Source: JBGPQJ01 sp963829485 (lineage in GTDB: Bacteria > Chloroflexota > Anaerolineae > Anaerolineales > Villigracilaceae). Taken from it: a stretch of 64,000 nt of DNA. Position 1 is the first letter of the stretch. Every line of letters starts with the position of its first letter. Of this stretch, positions 18,601-26,451 are shown one piece after another. Both the position numbers and the translations under genes were made by a program. The notes beneath the pieces were generated by a model, which made no database searches, was not told the origin of the DNA, and saw only the letters and a program-made list of their open reading frames with translations. The stretch is from NCBI GenBank assembly GCA_963829485.1, contig CAWHIK010000009.1:186001-250000 (forward strand), given 5' to 3'.

Positions 18601-18830
18601 GTGTACAGGATTTACGTAAGCAAGGCGGTCTCGACGTAGCAGATCGAATAAGACTTTTTGTGACCGCTACGCACGGTTTAGCTCAGGCCATCGCAGCCTA
18701 CCAGGATTACATCACTGCTGAAACGTTGACGCGAGAATTGGTGTTCTCTGACCTGCCGGCTAGCGTTACGGCGAGGTCCGAAGATAACTTCGAAGGAGAA
18801 AATGTTGTTTATGGTTTGGTGAAGGTCTAG
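15678..18830 (+). CDS. ileS: Isoleucyl-tRNA synthetase (eukaryote-like IleS2 type)
   Basis: Charges tRNA-Ile with isoleucine. It has 1050 residues. The class I signature region is PPTANGKPGVHHVLARVFKD, followed by RRGGWDTHGLPVEIEVEK, and the KMSKS loop is GQKMSKSKGNFVNPWDVL. The editing domain follows WTTTPWTLPGN. Cys pairs WECPDCK and WKCSECSGKM fit the zinc ribbon. The sequence resembles the longer eukaryote-like IleS2 form found in Thermus and other bacteria, a form often less sensitive to mupirocin (family knowledge, not shown here). AAGGAGGT lies just before the ATG. Controlled by the upstream T-box. Confidence 0.97.
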   Translation: MFKPVSPKLDVVAMEAEVLKYWNRQGILKKTVDARKGGPEYVFYEGPPTANGKPGVHHVLARVFKDMFPRYKIMRGYHVSRRGGWDTHGLPVEIEVEKQLGFTNKQQIEEYGIDKFNELCKKSVFTYIRDWERLTERIAFWVDLEDAYVTYTNEYVESVWWILKNFWDKDLLYQGFKVVPYCPRCGTPLSDHEVALGYGEATDPSVYVRMPLVDKPGTSLLVWTTTPWTLPGNVAVAAHPDVDYVTLERSLPDGGKERLILAKQLVEKIFASEEVKIIDTFKGKKLKGVKYQPLFTFMPPDKPAHFVVMGDFVTTEDGSGLVHQAPAFGAEDMQMAVEHDLPILMTVKPDGTFIDEITPWRGMWVKDADPLIVTDLENRGLLYRLEKYTHTYPFCWRCDTPLLYYARGTWYIRTSQYKDRLVALNQKINWVPDHVKQGRFGNWLDNNVDWALGRERYWGTPLPVWECPDCKHQEAVGSVAELSEKAGKDLTGIDLHRPYVDQVHWKCSECSGKMSRVPELIDVWFDSGSMPYAQWHYPFENQDKFKQQYPADYICEAVDQTRGWFYSLHAISTLLFDDVSFKNVLCLGLILDGDGQKMSKSKGNFVNPWDVLNSHGADAFRWYLYTATPPGQERRFSSDLVGSVVRDFTLTLWNVYSFFVTYANLDKWQPDSKAEPAYSLLDRWLLSELNTLVRNVTFAYEHYDVPNATRPLQEFVEKLSTWYLRRSRRRFWKSESDSDKHAAYSTLYTALTTMSKLLAPAMPFLAEEMYQNLLRSFETAEPESVHLAMWPEVDESMINDELNRDMALVLRLVSLGHAARNKANRKVRQPLSEAAFSVGNVDERRAVTDYSELIADELNVKKVRLLNSTTEAVSHVVKPLPKQLGQKYGNKFPAIQKTVLGMDAEVIARTLMSGQPLPVVVEDQEYNLLSDEVEVKAVAKAGFAVAEDGPYVAALVTELTPDLVNEGLAREFVRRVQDLRKQGGLDVADRIRLFVTATHGLAQAIAAYQDYITAETLTRELVFSDLPASVTARSEDNFEGENVVYGLVKV

Positions 18831-18870
18831 CCAGCTTCGAAGTCATTTTTTTATGAAGAAGAACAAATAA

Positions 18871-18907
18871 GGCGAGGGAATATTCGCAGGAATATTTCTT
18901 CGCCTTT
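18871..18907 (+). terminator. Rho-independent terminator after ileS
   Basis: Long stem GGCGAGGGAATATTC / GAATATTTCTTCGCC (with G-U pairs), 4-base loop, short T run. Its T run overlaps the -10 box of the next gene. Confidence 0.8.
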
Positions 18908-18912
18908 ATAAT
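18907..18912 (+). promoter_or_regulatory. -10 box for the phosphatidyltransferase gene (possible leaderless start)
   Basis: Perfect TATAAT ending 6 bases before the ATG at 18919. Transcription from it would begin at the start codon. The box merges with the T run of the preceding terminator. Confidence 0.55.
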
Positions 18913-18918
18913 AGGACT

Positions 18919-19641
18919 ATGACGAATTTAAATCCCCACTCTGTATCGAAACTACGTCCGATATTTGCGAATGCCGTCCATTTATTCACTGCAACCGGTG
19001 CTGTATTTGGATTCCTGGCTTTGCTGGCAGTGATCCAGCAGGAGTGGCGTTGGATGGTGGTCTGGATGTTCGTGTCCATGCTGGTGGATGGATTTGATGG
19101 CTTTCTTGCACGATGGGCAGATACAAAAACCTATGCCGCCAAATTCGATGGCGCGTTAATGGATAACATCATTGATTATTTCACTTATGTCGTTGTCCCC
19201 GCACTATTCCTTTACGTGTCTAATGTCCTGCCCCCGGGTTGGGGGATCATTGGCGCTGCGGCTATTTTGCTGGCGTCCGCCTTTCAATTTTCCCGGACCG
19301 ATGCCAAAACGGATGATCATTTCTTTACCGGATTTCCATCCTATTGGAATATCGTCGCCATCTATGCCTTGGTGCTGGGACTCAATCCCTGGGTGAACCT
19401 GGTGATTATTTTGCTTCTGGTCGTGCTGGTATTTGTCCCGATCAAGTATGTTTACCCAACTCGCAGTACCCAGTTGAGATCCCTGACGCTGGTTCTAATC
19501 GCTGTTTACGCGGTTATAGGTATCTGGGGATTGGTATCATATCCGGATATTCCGCGGTGGATGATCTGGGCTACTTTTGCCTTCTTTGGGTATTATTTTG
19601 GCTTAAGTCTGTGGCTGACATTTAAGACAAGAAATGTATAG
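18919..19641 (+). CDS. CDP-alcohol phosphatidyltransferase, phosphatidylcholine synthase-like
   Basis: Integral membrane enzyme of 240 residues with about eight hydrophobic segments. The CDP-alcohol signature DG-x2-AR-x8-G-x3-D-x3-D is present as DGFDGFLARWAD...FDGALMDNIIDY (about 57-87). The flanking patterns AVHLFTATGAVFGFLALLAV and DDHFFTGFPSYWNIVAIYAL are characteristic of phosphatidylcholine synthase (Pcs), which joins choline to CDP-diacylglycerol. A close relative with another head group cannot be excluded. It stands alone with its own promoter. Confidence 0.82.
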   Translation: MTNLNPHSVSKLRPIFANAVHLFTATGAVFGFLALLAVIQQEWRWMVVWMFVSMLVDGFDGFLARWADTKTYAAKFDGALMDNIIDYFTYVVVPALFLYVSNVLPPGWGIIGAAAILLASAFQFSRTDAKTDDHFFTGFPSYWNIVAIYALVLGLNPWVNLVIILLLVVLVFVPIKYVYPTRSTQLRSLTLVLIAVYAVIGIWGLVSYPDIPRWMIWATFAFFGYYFGLSLWLTFKTRNV

Positions 19642-19672
19642 GCGCGTTCGTCTTACTGGTTAACGTGTTCCT

Positions 19673-20137
19673 ATGGAAATCATCCGAGTCACCCACATCA
19701 CGGACGAAATAGTCTCCGCCTTTAATCGGTTAATCCCTCGATTAACTCGACGGCAACCCCCTGCGGCTGAGGAGTTGATATCCCTTATCTCCTCGGCTTC
19801 GATTTTAATCATCGCCCGTCTTCCCGATCAGACTGGTCCGATAGTCGGTGCTGGGACACTGGGTATTTTTCGCACACCGACGGGCTTGCATGCTCACATA
19901 GAGGATGTCGTTGTGGATAATGATTTTCGCCGACAGGGGATTGGAGACGCACTGGTTACCGAATTGCTCGCAATAGCCCGGGGTATTGGAGTTGACGGCG
20001 TATCACTTACGTGTAATCCTTCTCGGTTCGCTGCCAACTCCTTATATGAGAATATGGGTTTCGTAAAGTGGGAGACGAATGTCTATTGGTATGACCTGAC
20101 TGCTAAAGGTCCTGAACCTTTAATCCACAAACCGTAA
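19673..20137 (+). CDS. GNAT-family N-acetyltransferase
   Basis: GNAT enzyme of 154 residues, acetyl-CoA dependent, substrate unknown. The acetyl-CoA binding motif A is VVVDNDFRRQGIGDALVTEL (R/Q-x-x-G-x-G/A pattern), and motif B is the C-terminal NSLYENMGFVKWETNVYW. The 3' end overlaps the convergent plsC remnant by 18 bases. Confidence 0.88.
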   Translation: MEIIRVTHITDEIVSAFNRLIPRLTRRQPPAAEELISLISSASILIIARLPDQTGPIVGAGTLGIFRTPTGLHAHIEDVVVDNDFRRQGIGDALVTELLAIARGIGVDGVSLTCNPSRFAANSLYENMGFVKWETNVYWYDLTAKGPEPLIHKP

Positions 20138-20794
20138 ATATTTTTCGGTCGCTTTATCGAGGTCTGAATAGGCTCCACGATATTGAGGGGGGAGCAATTT
20201 GGCCAGTTGGAACATCGCCTCATCCATCATTTGCTGGCGTATCTCCTTGGTTACTTTTTCACCATGTGGATCCAAATAAAACACCCTCCCGCAGCGAATA
20301 TGAAAATCCGTTCTTTTCAATCGCTTAAAATTGGACCGGAATTCTTCTCCTCCCCAATGGGCGACAGGGATAAGCGGCGCATTGCTTTTTAACGACAAGA
20401 CTACCACTCCCGGATAAGCCTTTAATAGAGCACCTGTTTTGTTTCGTGTTCCTTCGGGGGAAATGCCAATCATGAACCCTTTATCCAATGCTTAAATCAT
20501 GCTGTGCATGGCTTCCATGTCTGCTTCGCCGCGACGGATTGGAATGATGTTGAACAGATTAAAAAGCCATTTGAAAAGCCAGTTATCCCAGCTTTCGATT
20601 TTTGCAAGGCCGGTGACGGGGCGGGGGAGTAATTCTGAATAGAGGATTGGAATTTCAACCGATCCTGTATGGTTGGATATGATGATCAAGGGTCCCTTGG
20701 AAGGAACTTTTCTAAGTTCTGCTTTTTCAATCCTGCAAAGGATTTCCAATCCTATCCTAATAATGGAAGCAACAATGCAGCGGAATAATTTCAT
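20120..20794 (-). pseudogene. plsC: 1-acyl-glycerol-3-phosphate acyltransferase-like (PlsC), in-frame stop
   Basis: Acyltransferase of the PlsC/LPLAT family, which adds the second acyl chain to lysophosphatidic acid. The frame is continuous from 20794 to 20120 except for a TAA at 20492-20494, between ...EAMHSMI and ALDKGFMIGISPEGTR. Changing TAA to CAA would restore a 224-residue protein, so a single C-to-T change (or error) explains it. Motif III PEGTR and motif IV (APLIPVAHWG) are present. Motif I is NHTGSVEIP: the usual acidic residue of H-x4-D is Glu here, which is unusual. It lies at the end of the minus-strand operon, 43 bases after the second mocA-like gene. Confidence 0.8.
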
Positions 20795-20837
20795 GGCATG
20801 ATCACCTATTAATATTTGTAAAAGAGTTTATTTATCT

Positions 20838-21441
20838 CTAAGCCTTGTGGTATTGCTGATAATCTTGTGGCGTGTCCAAATCTTGAAGAATACTTTCCCC
20901 AGAGTCGATATAGTTAATTTTATCTTGATTTAAATTAAGGAAATCACGCAAGGATGAGGAAGGATCTCGAAGCATAAGGTCATGAGAATGATTTCTATCC
21001 AACAGGATGGGGTGGCCACGGCGCTGATTGTGGCTGGGGATAATGATACTTCCATTTGCCTTGTGAAAATGATCCAGAAGGTTTTTTATCGTTGTAATCT
21101 CGACTTGAGGCTGATCTCCGAGCCCTATGAGCACCGCCTCAAAATCAGTGGCTAGGGCTTTTATTCCAGTCTGAATGGACGTCATCATCCCGCCTTATTT
21201 CGAAATCAGGGTTATACACTGACCGTACAGCCATTCTGTAGGCTAATCGCTCAACTTCAGATTCTACGATCGCCTTGTCGCCGCCGGTAACCACGATGAT
21301 ATCCTGAATGCCAGCCTGGTAAAAGGTGGTCACAACCTGACCCAGAACGGTCGTATTCCTCCAGGGTAGCAGCATCTTCGGCTGTCCCATGCGCCGTGAC
21401 ATCCCGGCAGCGAGAATGACAGCAGATATTTTATTCGCCAT
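20838..21441 (-). CDS. MocA/MobA-like nucleotidyltransferase, frameshifted
   Basis: NTP-transferase related to MocA (CTP:molybdopterin cytidylyltransferase) and MobA. Its ATG (21441) overlaps the 3' end of the yqeC-mocA fusion by 11 bases. The start MANKISAVILAAGMSRRMGQ has the nucleotide-binding LAAGxSxRMGxPK loop. The frame breaks at 21195-21197: removing one A from GAAATAAGGCGGG restores ...YNPDFEIGGMMTSIQTGIK and continues through VLIGLGDQPQVE (metal-binding GDQP) to DLDTPQDYQQYHKA. The repaired protein is about 200 residues, and it is similar throughout to the MocA half of the preceding gene, suggesting a tandem duplication. Confidence 0.85.
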
Positions 21442-22777
21442 TCTCGTAATCCAATAGACGCTGATAATCCTCTGGCGTATCCACATCGGAGAGCATTTTT
21501 TCGTCAGCCCACTCCAAGTAGACTGGACTGAACTTGGAGAAAATCGTCCGGCCTCCCTGGTCTCCATCCAATTCCAGCAAATCCGAAAATGTGCAGCGGT
21601 CAAAAAGAACAGGATTGGCTCTTCTGTCATTGATCAGTGGAGCTAAAACTGACGGTAAATTTTGTGCGTGGCGTTCCATCAGGGATCGAATAAGTGTCGT
21701 AGTCACCTGCGGTTGATCGGCCAGAAGAAAAATCGCCGATCCACAGTTGGATGGCAGATTGGAAATTCCTGCTTTTATCGATGTGCTTTGCCCTTCCGAC
21801 CATCGCGAGTTGAAGACAATGCGTAAGGGAAGGTCGCTTATTTCAGCTTCAATGTCTTTGTGATTCGCACCTGTGACAGCGATAACTGGTTCCAGACCAG
21901 AAGATAGTGCTTTTTCAGCAATTGTACGAATGAATGTCCTGCCACTAAAATTGAGCAGCTGCTTGGGCTGCCCAAAACGTGTCGATTCGCCTGCGGCTAG
22001 AATAATCCCAGCTGTTCGTTCATAAACCGCGTGGATGTTTTTTTGTGCTCGATCACTTGTTGGCTTTGGATCTAGTGAAGCGATCACTACGGAATCGTAA
22101 TCCGGCAATACTTTGAGCGCTAATTGCTTCCCAATTGCTTGCAAATCAGGAGTGTCAGCCTGATTAAGCAGGGCGATCCGATGTGCTCCTTCAGGGATTC
22201 CTTTGAGGCCGCCGGATGGATGAGTCAATACAGTCGCCAATGCATCTTCGCTAACACCTTCATTAATATTCAAATCTGCCAACCGGGAAAATTCCTCGTG
22301 TCGGTGGACAGATTGTGAGTTGAGCGGTTTACCGAATCCGCTCAATCCAGCAACAACAATCACATTTTCAACAAAACCAGGGATGGCAGGTTCGTGTTCA
22401 GCAGGCGCTTTGAGGGGTTTTTGTCGCGCTCCATCCGCTTCAATTATCAAAGTCAAATCAAGAGAACCTGCTAGCTTTCTCAAGACGTACAGCTGCTCAA
22501 TAGTTAAACCCCTGTAACGTTCTCCATCCAATTCACCTGTAAATTGAATGATGCCCGCATCCTTTCCGGATTCAAAATCCAACAAGGGTGTTCCATCTTT
22601 CCATATGTAATGAGGGCTTTTCGGATCGACCTGCCATTTTCCCAGGTGGGTGGAAGTCGTAATGATGGTAGGCGCCAACTCCCTTGCAAGCTGGAAGAGC
22701 GCAGTGGTCTTACCACCCGCACCTACCAGGGCGATTGTTGGCGATCCTTGCAGGCGAAGTGCATGCGAAAATTTCAT
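21431..22777 (-). CDS. YqeC-like / MocA-like fusion, molybdenum hydroxylase accessory protein
   Basis: Two-domain protein of 448 residues. Residues 1 to about 245 match the YqeC family of selenium-dependent molybdenum hydroxylase accessory proteins: P-loop VGAGGKTT (about 18-25), TTSTHLG and the acidic IIEADGARQKPLKAP. Residues from about 255 form a MocA-type cytidylyltransferase: GIILAAGESTRFGQPKQLL, LLADQPQVTT and SDVDTPEDYQRLL. MocA makes the cytosine-dinucleotide form of the molybdenum cofactor used by xanthine dehydrogenase-family enzymes. Its ATG overlaps the yqeB stop by 4 bases. The position near the hydroxylase subunits supports a role in their maturation. Confidence 0.88.
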   Translation of the reverse strand: MKFSHALRLQGSPTIALVGAGGKTTALFQLARELAPTIITTSTHLGKWQVDPKSPHYIWKDGTPLLDFESGKDAGIIQFTGELDGERYRGLTIEQLYVLRKLAGSLDLTLIIEADGARQKPLKAPAEHEPAIPGFVENVIVVAGLSGFGKPLNSQSVHRHEEFSRLADLNINEGVSEDALATVLTHPSGGLKGIPEGAHRIALLNQADTPDLQAIGKQLALKVLPDYDSVVIASLDPKPTSDRAQKNIHAVYERTAGIILAAGESTRFGQPKQLLNFSGRTFIRTIAEKALSSGLEPVIAVTGANHKDIEAEISDLPLRIVFNSRWSEGQSTSIKAGISNLPSNCGSAIFLLADQPQVTTTLIRSLMERHAQNLPSVLAPLINDRRANPVLFDRCTFSDLLELDGDQGGRTIFSKFSPVYLEWADEKMLSDVDTPEDYQRLLDYENGE

Positions 22778-23541
22778 ATGCGATTATGAAGGATGGCTTC
22801 CAGCACGCCTCCGCCAACTGCCAAAGCCTTGTCCGATACAAGCCGGCATAAGCTGGGATCATCGCGGGAATCAATGTCTCCGATCTTAAGTCCCTTAGAG
22901 ACGTATATTCCTGGACGTATCAATCCCCGGACGATACCCGTAAATGGACTGAAAACTTGAACTTCACCCACAGTTGCGAGGAGTTGACCTTCCTCTACAT
23001 GATGACCGATCTCAACGGATGCGGTTGTAACTCCATCTGCAGGAGACCGAAGCACCCGGCGAGGGTCACCTTCGGGATTTGCGGTATCATTTTGTGCGGA
23101 TCCATTCCAGAAGACACGTCCGAGGGTGTGACCGCGGTTGGTTTCGATGACCGCGTGACAGTTCATGCCGGCAGTAAAGCCGGGACCAAGTCCGATGATA
23201 AGTTTCTGGTCAGGAATGGAATAAGAAGCAGATGATTTCGCCAGGCGGGCGTCCACCAGAACGGAATATGGCAGAGTAACGTTATCAAGTTCGGGGGCGA
23301 CGAGAACCGGGATTAATCCCTTTTCAGAGAAATCGAGAGCTTGAGGAATCGAACCGGCGAATTGAGCTGTGACACCCTCGACTGTCCATTGCCCTTCATA
23401 AACAGCTTCAGATAGTGAAACGGTGCGGCGAACTGCCAGCGGTTGTGAAAGCTCGGTTATGAACACACGATAACCGGATCGGTGCAGTCTAAGCGCCACA
23501 CCTGTCGCAATATCCCCTCCTCCGCGGATCAGTATATTCAT
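22774..23541 (-). CDS. yqeB: YqeB family selenium-dependent molybdenum hydroxylase accessory protein
   Basis: Protein of 255 residues matching the EF2563/YqeB family, encoded beside molybdenum hydroxylases that need labile selenium in other bacteria. It opens with the nucleotide-binding-like MNILIRGGGDIATGVALRLH, then VFITELSQPLAVRRTVSLSEAVYEGQ, and GLGPGFTAGMNCHAVIETNRG in the centre. Molecular function is unknown. It lies one base after the ppc stop and overlaps yqeC, so translation is probably coupled. Whether this organism really uses selenium cannot be told from the window; no selD or selA is present. Confidence 0.88.
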   Translation of the reverse strand: MNILIRGGGDIATGVALRLHRSGYRVFITELSQPLAVRRTVSLSEAVYEGQWTVEGVTAQFAGSIPQALDFSEKGLIPVLVAPELDNVTLPYSVLVDARLAKSSASYSIPDQKLIIGLGPGFTAGMNCHAVIETNRGHTLGRVFWNGSAQNDTANPEGDPRRVLRSPADGVTTASVEIGHHVEEGQLLATVGEVQVFSPFTGIVRGLIRPGIYVSKGLKIGDIDSRDDPSLCRLVSDKALAVGGGVLEAILHNRI

Positions 23542-23542
23542 A

Positions 23543-26251
23543 TCACCCAGTATTTCGCAGTCCAGCGGCGATGCCGTTGATGGTTAGGATGATCACCTCT
23601 CGCAGCGCTTCGGCTTCTGGACTTTCCGGATTTGAAAGGGTGCGTATTCGGCGAAGCATGTCCACTTGAAGATAATTAAGCGGGTCAACGTATGGATTTC
23701 GCAGACGGACAGATTCCTTGGTGATGGGCTCGTTGTCCAGGAGTTCCTGGTATCCGCTGATGGCAAGCACTGAATCCCGGGTGCGTTCGTATTCCAGGCG
23801 GATGTCATCAAAAATGGATGTGGACATTTTTTTGTCAGGGACCAGCCCGGCATACAGTGTGGCAATATCCATATCGGCTTTGAGCAGGGAGATTTGCGTA
23901 TTATCAACCAATGTTTTGAAAAATGACCACCCGGAGTACATTTCCCGCAACATCGAAAAATCCGGTGCGAGGCTCAGACCACTGCCCAGACCGTACCATC
24001 CGGGAAGGTTGAAACGACTTTGCATCCAGGAAAAAACCCAGGGGATGGCGCGAATTTTGCTCACCTCGGCGCTGTCTGCCCGGGATGAGGGGCGAGAGCC
24101 AATATGCAGCCGTTTGATCTCGTCCAGGGGCGTGGCATATCGCCAGAATTCAATAAATCCCGGCGTCTCATAGACCAACTTCCGGTAGGAGGCAAGCGCA
24201 GCAGCGGACATGATATCCAAGCCATGTCGCCATTCCTTAGGGATATCCTGACCATCGTCCCCGGTTGGCGCGGAAGCGAGTAGAACCGCATGGACAATCT
24301 GTTCGATATGACGGTGTGCAATCACCGGATTTGAGTAACGGGCTGCAATGGATTCGCCTTGTTCAGTCAATCGGTATCTTCCATTGATGGATCCTTTTGG
24401 CTGTGAACGTATGGCGCGGTTGGCAGGACCTCCGCCTCGAGCGACTGTACCGCCGCGGCCGTGGAAAATGGTCAAATGCACCTTATGAGCGAGAGCCGTT
24501 TGTGAAATGACTTCCTGTGCCTGGTAAAGTGCCCAGTTTGCCATTAGATAACCACCGTCTTTGTTGCTGTCGGAGTAACCGATCATGACGATCTGCTCGT
24601 CGCCGCACGATGCGAGATGGGATCGGTAGATATCTAATGAGAATAGGTCTGTCAGGATTTTCGGAGCCAACTCGAGGTCGGCAACAGTCTCAAATAGCGG
24701 ACAGATTTGCAGCCCCTGATCGCACCCCGTCCATTTTGCAAGCAGGAGAACAGACAATACATCCGCGACGGAACGGGTCATTGAGATGATGACCGGACCC
24801 AGTAAATCTGCGCCGTACACTTCACGCACGCGGGTGATGAGGTGAAAAAGTGTCCAGGTCTCGGCCGTTGCTGCCAACACACCGGGCTGGCTTGCAAGTT
24901 CGGGCAGCGGATTGGATAACAATTGAATGAGCAGTTTCGTTCGTTCATTTTCAGGAGCAGTATCAAAATTCGATGAAATGTTCAAGGCGCGCAGTATTTC
25001 TCCGAGCGATGCATTGAGTTGCCCGGAATCTTCACGGATGTCGAGTTGCAGAGCGTGAAGTCCAAAGATGTCAAGCTGCCGCTGGATGGTCAATAGTTCA
25101 TCACGGGCAAGTGCCGGCGGGATGGATTCGGCAATGATCTTGATGGGCTGAACAAGATTTGCTGTTTTTATTCGCGCACTGTGCGGGTGCTCGGAAAGTA
25201 AACGGGATTTCATATCGTCCTGTGAGGCTTCCGCCAGGTCAGCAGCAAGAAGCGAGAGGACAAGCCGAAAAGGTTCTCCGGAGTATCTTTCTTCCAGAAA
25301 AGCTACGTGCGGCGGGAGGGGGCGTCGCTTCTCGAACCAATCTTCCAGGGTGGAGGGCGGTACGAGCCGTCGCCGGCTCATGCTCAAGCGGCGGGCGATA
25401 TTTTGTATGGATTGACGGTGATTCTCCACCGCTAAACCTCGATGTAAGCGTAATGTCTCAGCGGTGACTTCCCGGGTCACATTGGGGTTGCCGTCGCGGT
25501 CGCCACCCATCCATGAGGCGAGACGAAGCCAGGGGTGTTCAATATGCAATCCCGGGTAGTGAATATCAAGCGCACGGTCAAGATCGGCGTACAGGCGGGG
25601 AAGGGTCTGCCAAAAAACCGAATCGACAAAGTATAGACCGGTGCGAACTTCATCGGTCACAGATGGATTGGATGTGCGGGAGCGTGAAGTCAACCAGAAA
25701 GCAGTGATTTCAGCATGGAGGGCATCCAAAATTTCCTGCTGCTCGCGGGGCATGGGCTGGTTCTGATTCAACATCCCCAGAAGTGTGGCAACCCGTTGGA
25801 TCTTGGATAGTATTGTTCGCCGGCGGGATTCGGTGGGGTGCGCAGTCAGGACTAATTCAATGGAAAGGTTATCCAGCAGGGTCCTCATTTGATCGGTAGT
25901 AATGCCGCGAAGTTTTAAAGTTGCAATGGCATCCCCGACCGATTCATGGATCGGTGCAGGATGGCTGTCCCCTTCCTGTTTGCGCAATACAGCCACGCGG
26001 AAATTCTCTTCGGCCAGATTGACCAGGTCAAAATAAGTCGCAAACGCGGAAGCAATGGCGCGTGCCTCGAGTGGATTTAGCTTAGCCACTTCCGTGGTTA
26101 AGCGTTGCGCCGCAGCTGGATCTCCATTACGGCGCAATTTGGCGTCCGCCCGTATCCTTTCCACTATTTCAAAAATGGAAGGAGTTTCCAGTTCCGTGAT
26201 GACCTGGCCAAGAAGGTCACCGAGCATGTGTATGGTCTGAGATATTTCCAT
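23543..26251 (-). CDS. ppc: Phosphoenolpyruvate carboxylase
   Basis: Forms oxaloacetate from phosphoenolpyruvate and bicarbonate, refilling the TCA cycle and amino-acid precursors. It has 902 residues, full length. Catalytic motifs are LVLTAHPTESRRRT (active His about 138), MGGDRDGNPNV, the GYSDSNKDGGYLMANWAL signature and FHGRGGTVARGGGP (catalytic loop). The C-terminus ends in INGIAAGLRNTG, matching the family's conserved terminal Gly-containing tail. It heads a minus-strand run ppc-yqeB-yqeC/mocA-mocA2-plsC; its metabolic link to the molybdenum genes is not obvious. No good ribosome-binding site is seen. Confidence 0.97.
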   Translation of the reverse strand: MEISQTIHMLGDLLGQVITELETPSIFEIVERIRADAKLRRNGDPAAAQRLTTEVAKLNPLEARAIASAFATYFDLVNLAEENFRVAVLRKQEGDSHPAPIHESVGDAIATLKLRGITTDQMRTLLDNLSIELVLTAHPTESRRRTILSKIQRVATLLGMLNQNQPMPREQQEILDALHAEITAFWLTSRSRTSNPSVTDEVRTGLYFVDSVFWQTLPRLYADLDRALDIHYPGLHIEHPWLRLASWMGGDRDGNPNVTREVTAETLRLHRGLAVENHRQSIQNIARRLSMSRRRLVPPSTLEDWFEKRRPLPPHVAFLEERYSGEPFRLVLSLLAADLAEASQDDMKSRLLSEHPHSARIKTANLVQPIKIIAESIPPALARDELLTIQRQLDIFGLHALQLDIREDSGQLNASLGEILRALNISSNFDTAPENERTKLLIQLLSNPLPELASQPGVLAATAETWTLFHLITRVREVYGADLLGPVIISMTRSVADVLSVLLLAKWTGCDQGLQICPLFETVADLELAPKILTDLFSLDIYRSHLASCGDEQIVMIGYSDSNKDGGYLMANWALYQAQEVISQTALAHKVHLTIFHGRGGTVARGGGPANRAIRSQPKGSINGRYRLTEQGESIAARYSNPVIAHRHIEQIVHAVLLASAPTGDDGQDIPKEWRHGLDIMSAAALASYRKLVYETPGFIEFWRYATPLDEIKRLHIGSRPSSRADSAEVSKIRAIPWVFSWMQSRFNLPGWYGLGSGLSLAPDFSMLREMYSGWSFFKTLVDNTQISLLKADMDIATLYAGLVPDKKMSTSIFDDIRLEYERTRDSVLAISGYQELLDNEPITKESVRLRNPYVDPLNYLQVDMLRRIRTLSNPESPEAEALREVIILTINGIAAGLRNTG

Positions 26252-26451
26252 GAAGAGGTTCTTTCGAAAAATCTTCCTAATTAAACCACATCATCTGTAT
26301 CGGCGGAATTAATTAACGGAAATACTAAATTCCAGCGTGAATAATAAAAGAAACGCTAAGGAGATAAAAATGCGACTATCGTGGAAAGTTGGACGAAAAC
26401 AGAACTATAAATTATTCGATTGTTTAAAATGGAAAAGATGGGATTTTTCGA
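26252..26451. other. AT-rich intergenic gap between ppc and the molybdopterin subunit
   Basis: About 200 bases without a convincing gene. It must hold the ppc promoter (minus strand). A plus-strand ATG at 26370 has a strong AAGGAGAT just upstream, but the 57-codon frame it opens runs mainly antisense to the hydroxylase gene and is Arg-rich, so it is not called as a gene. Confidence 0.5.
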
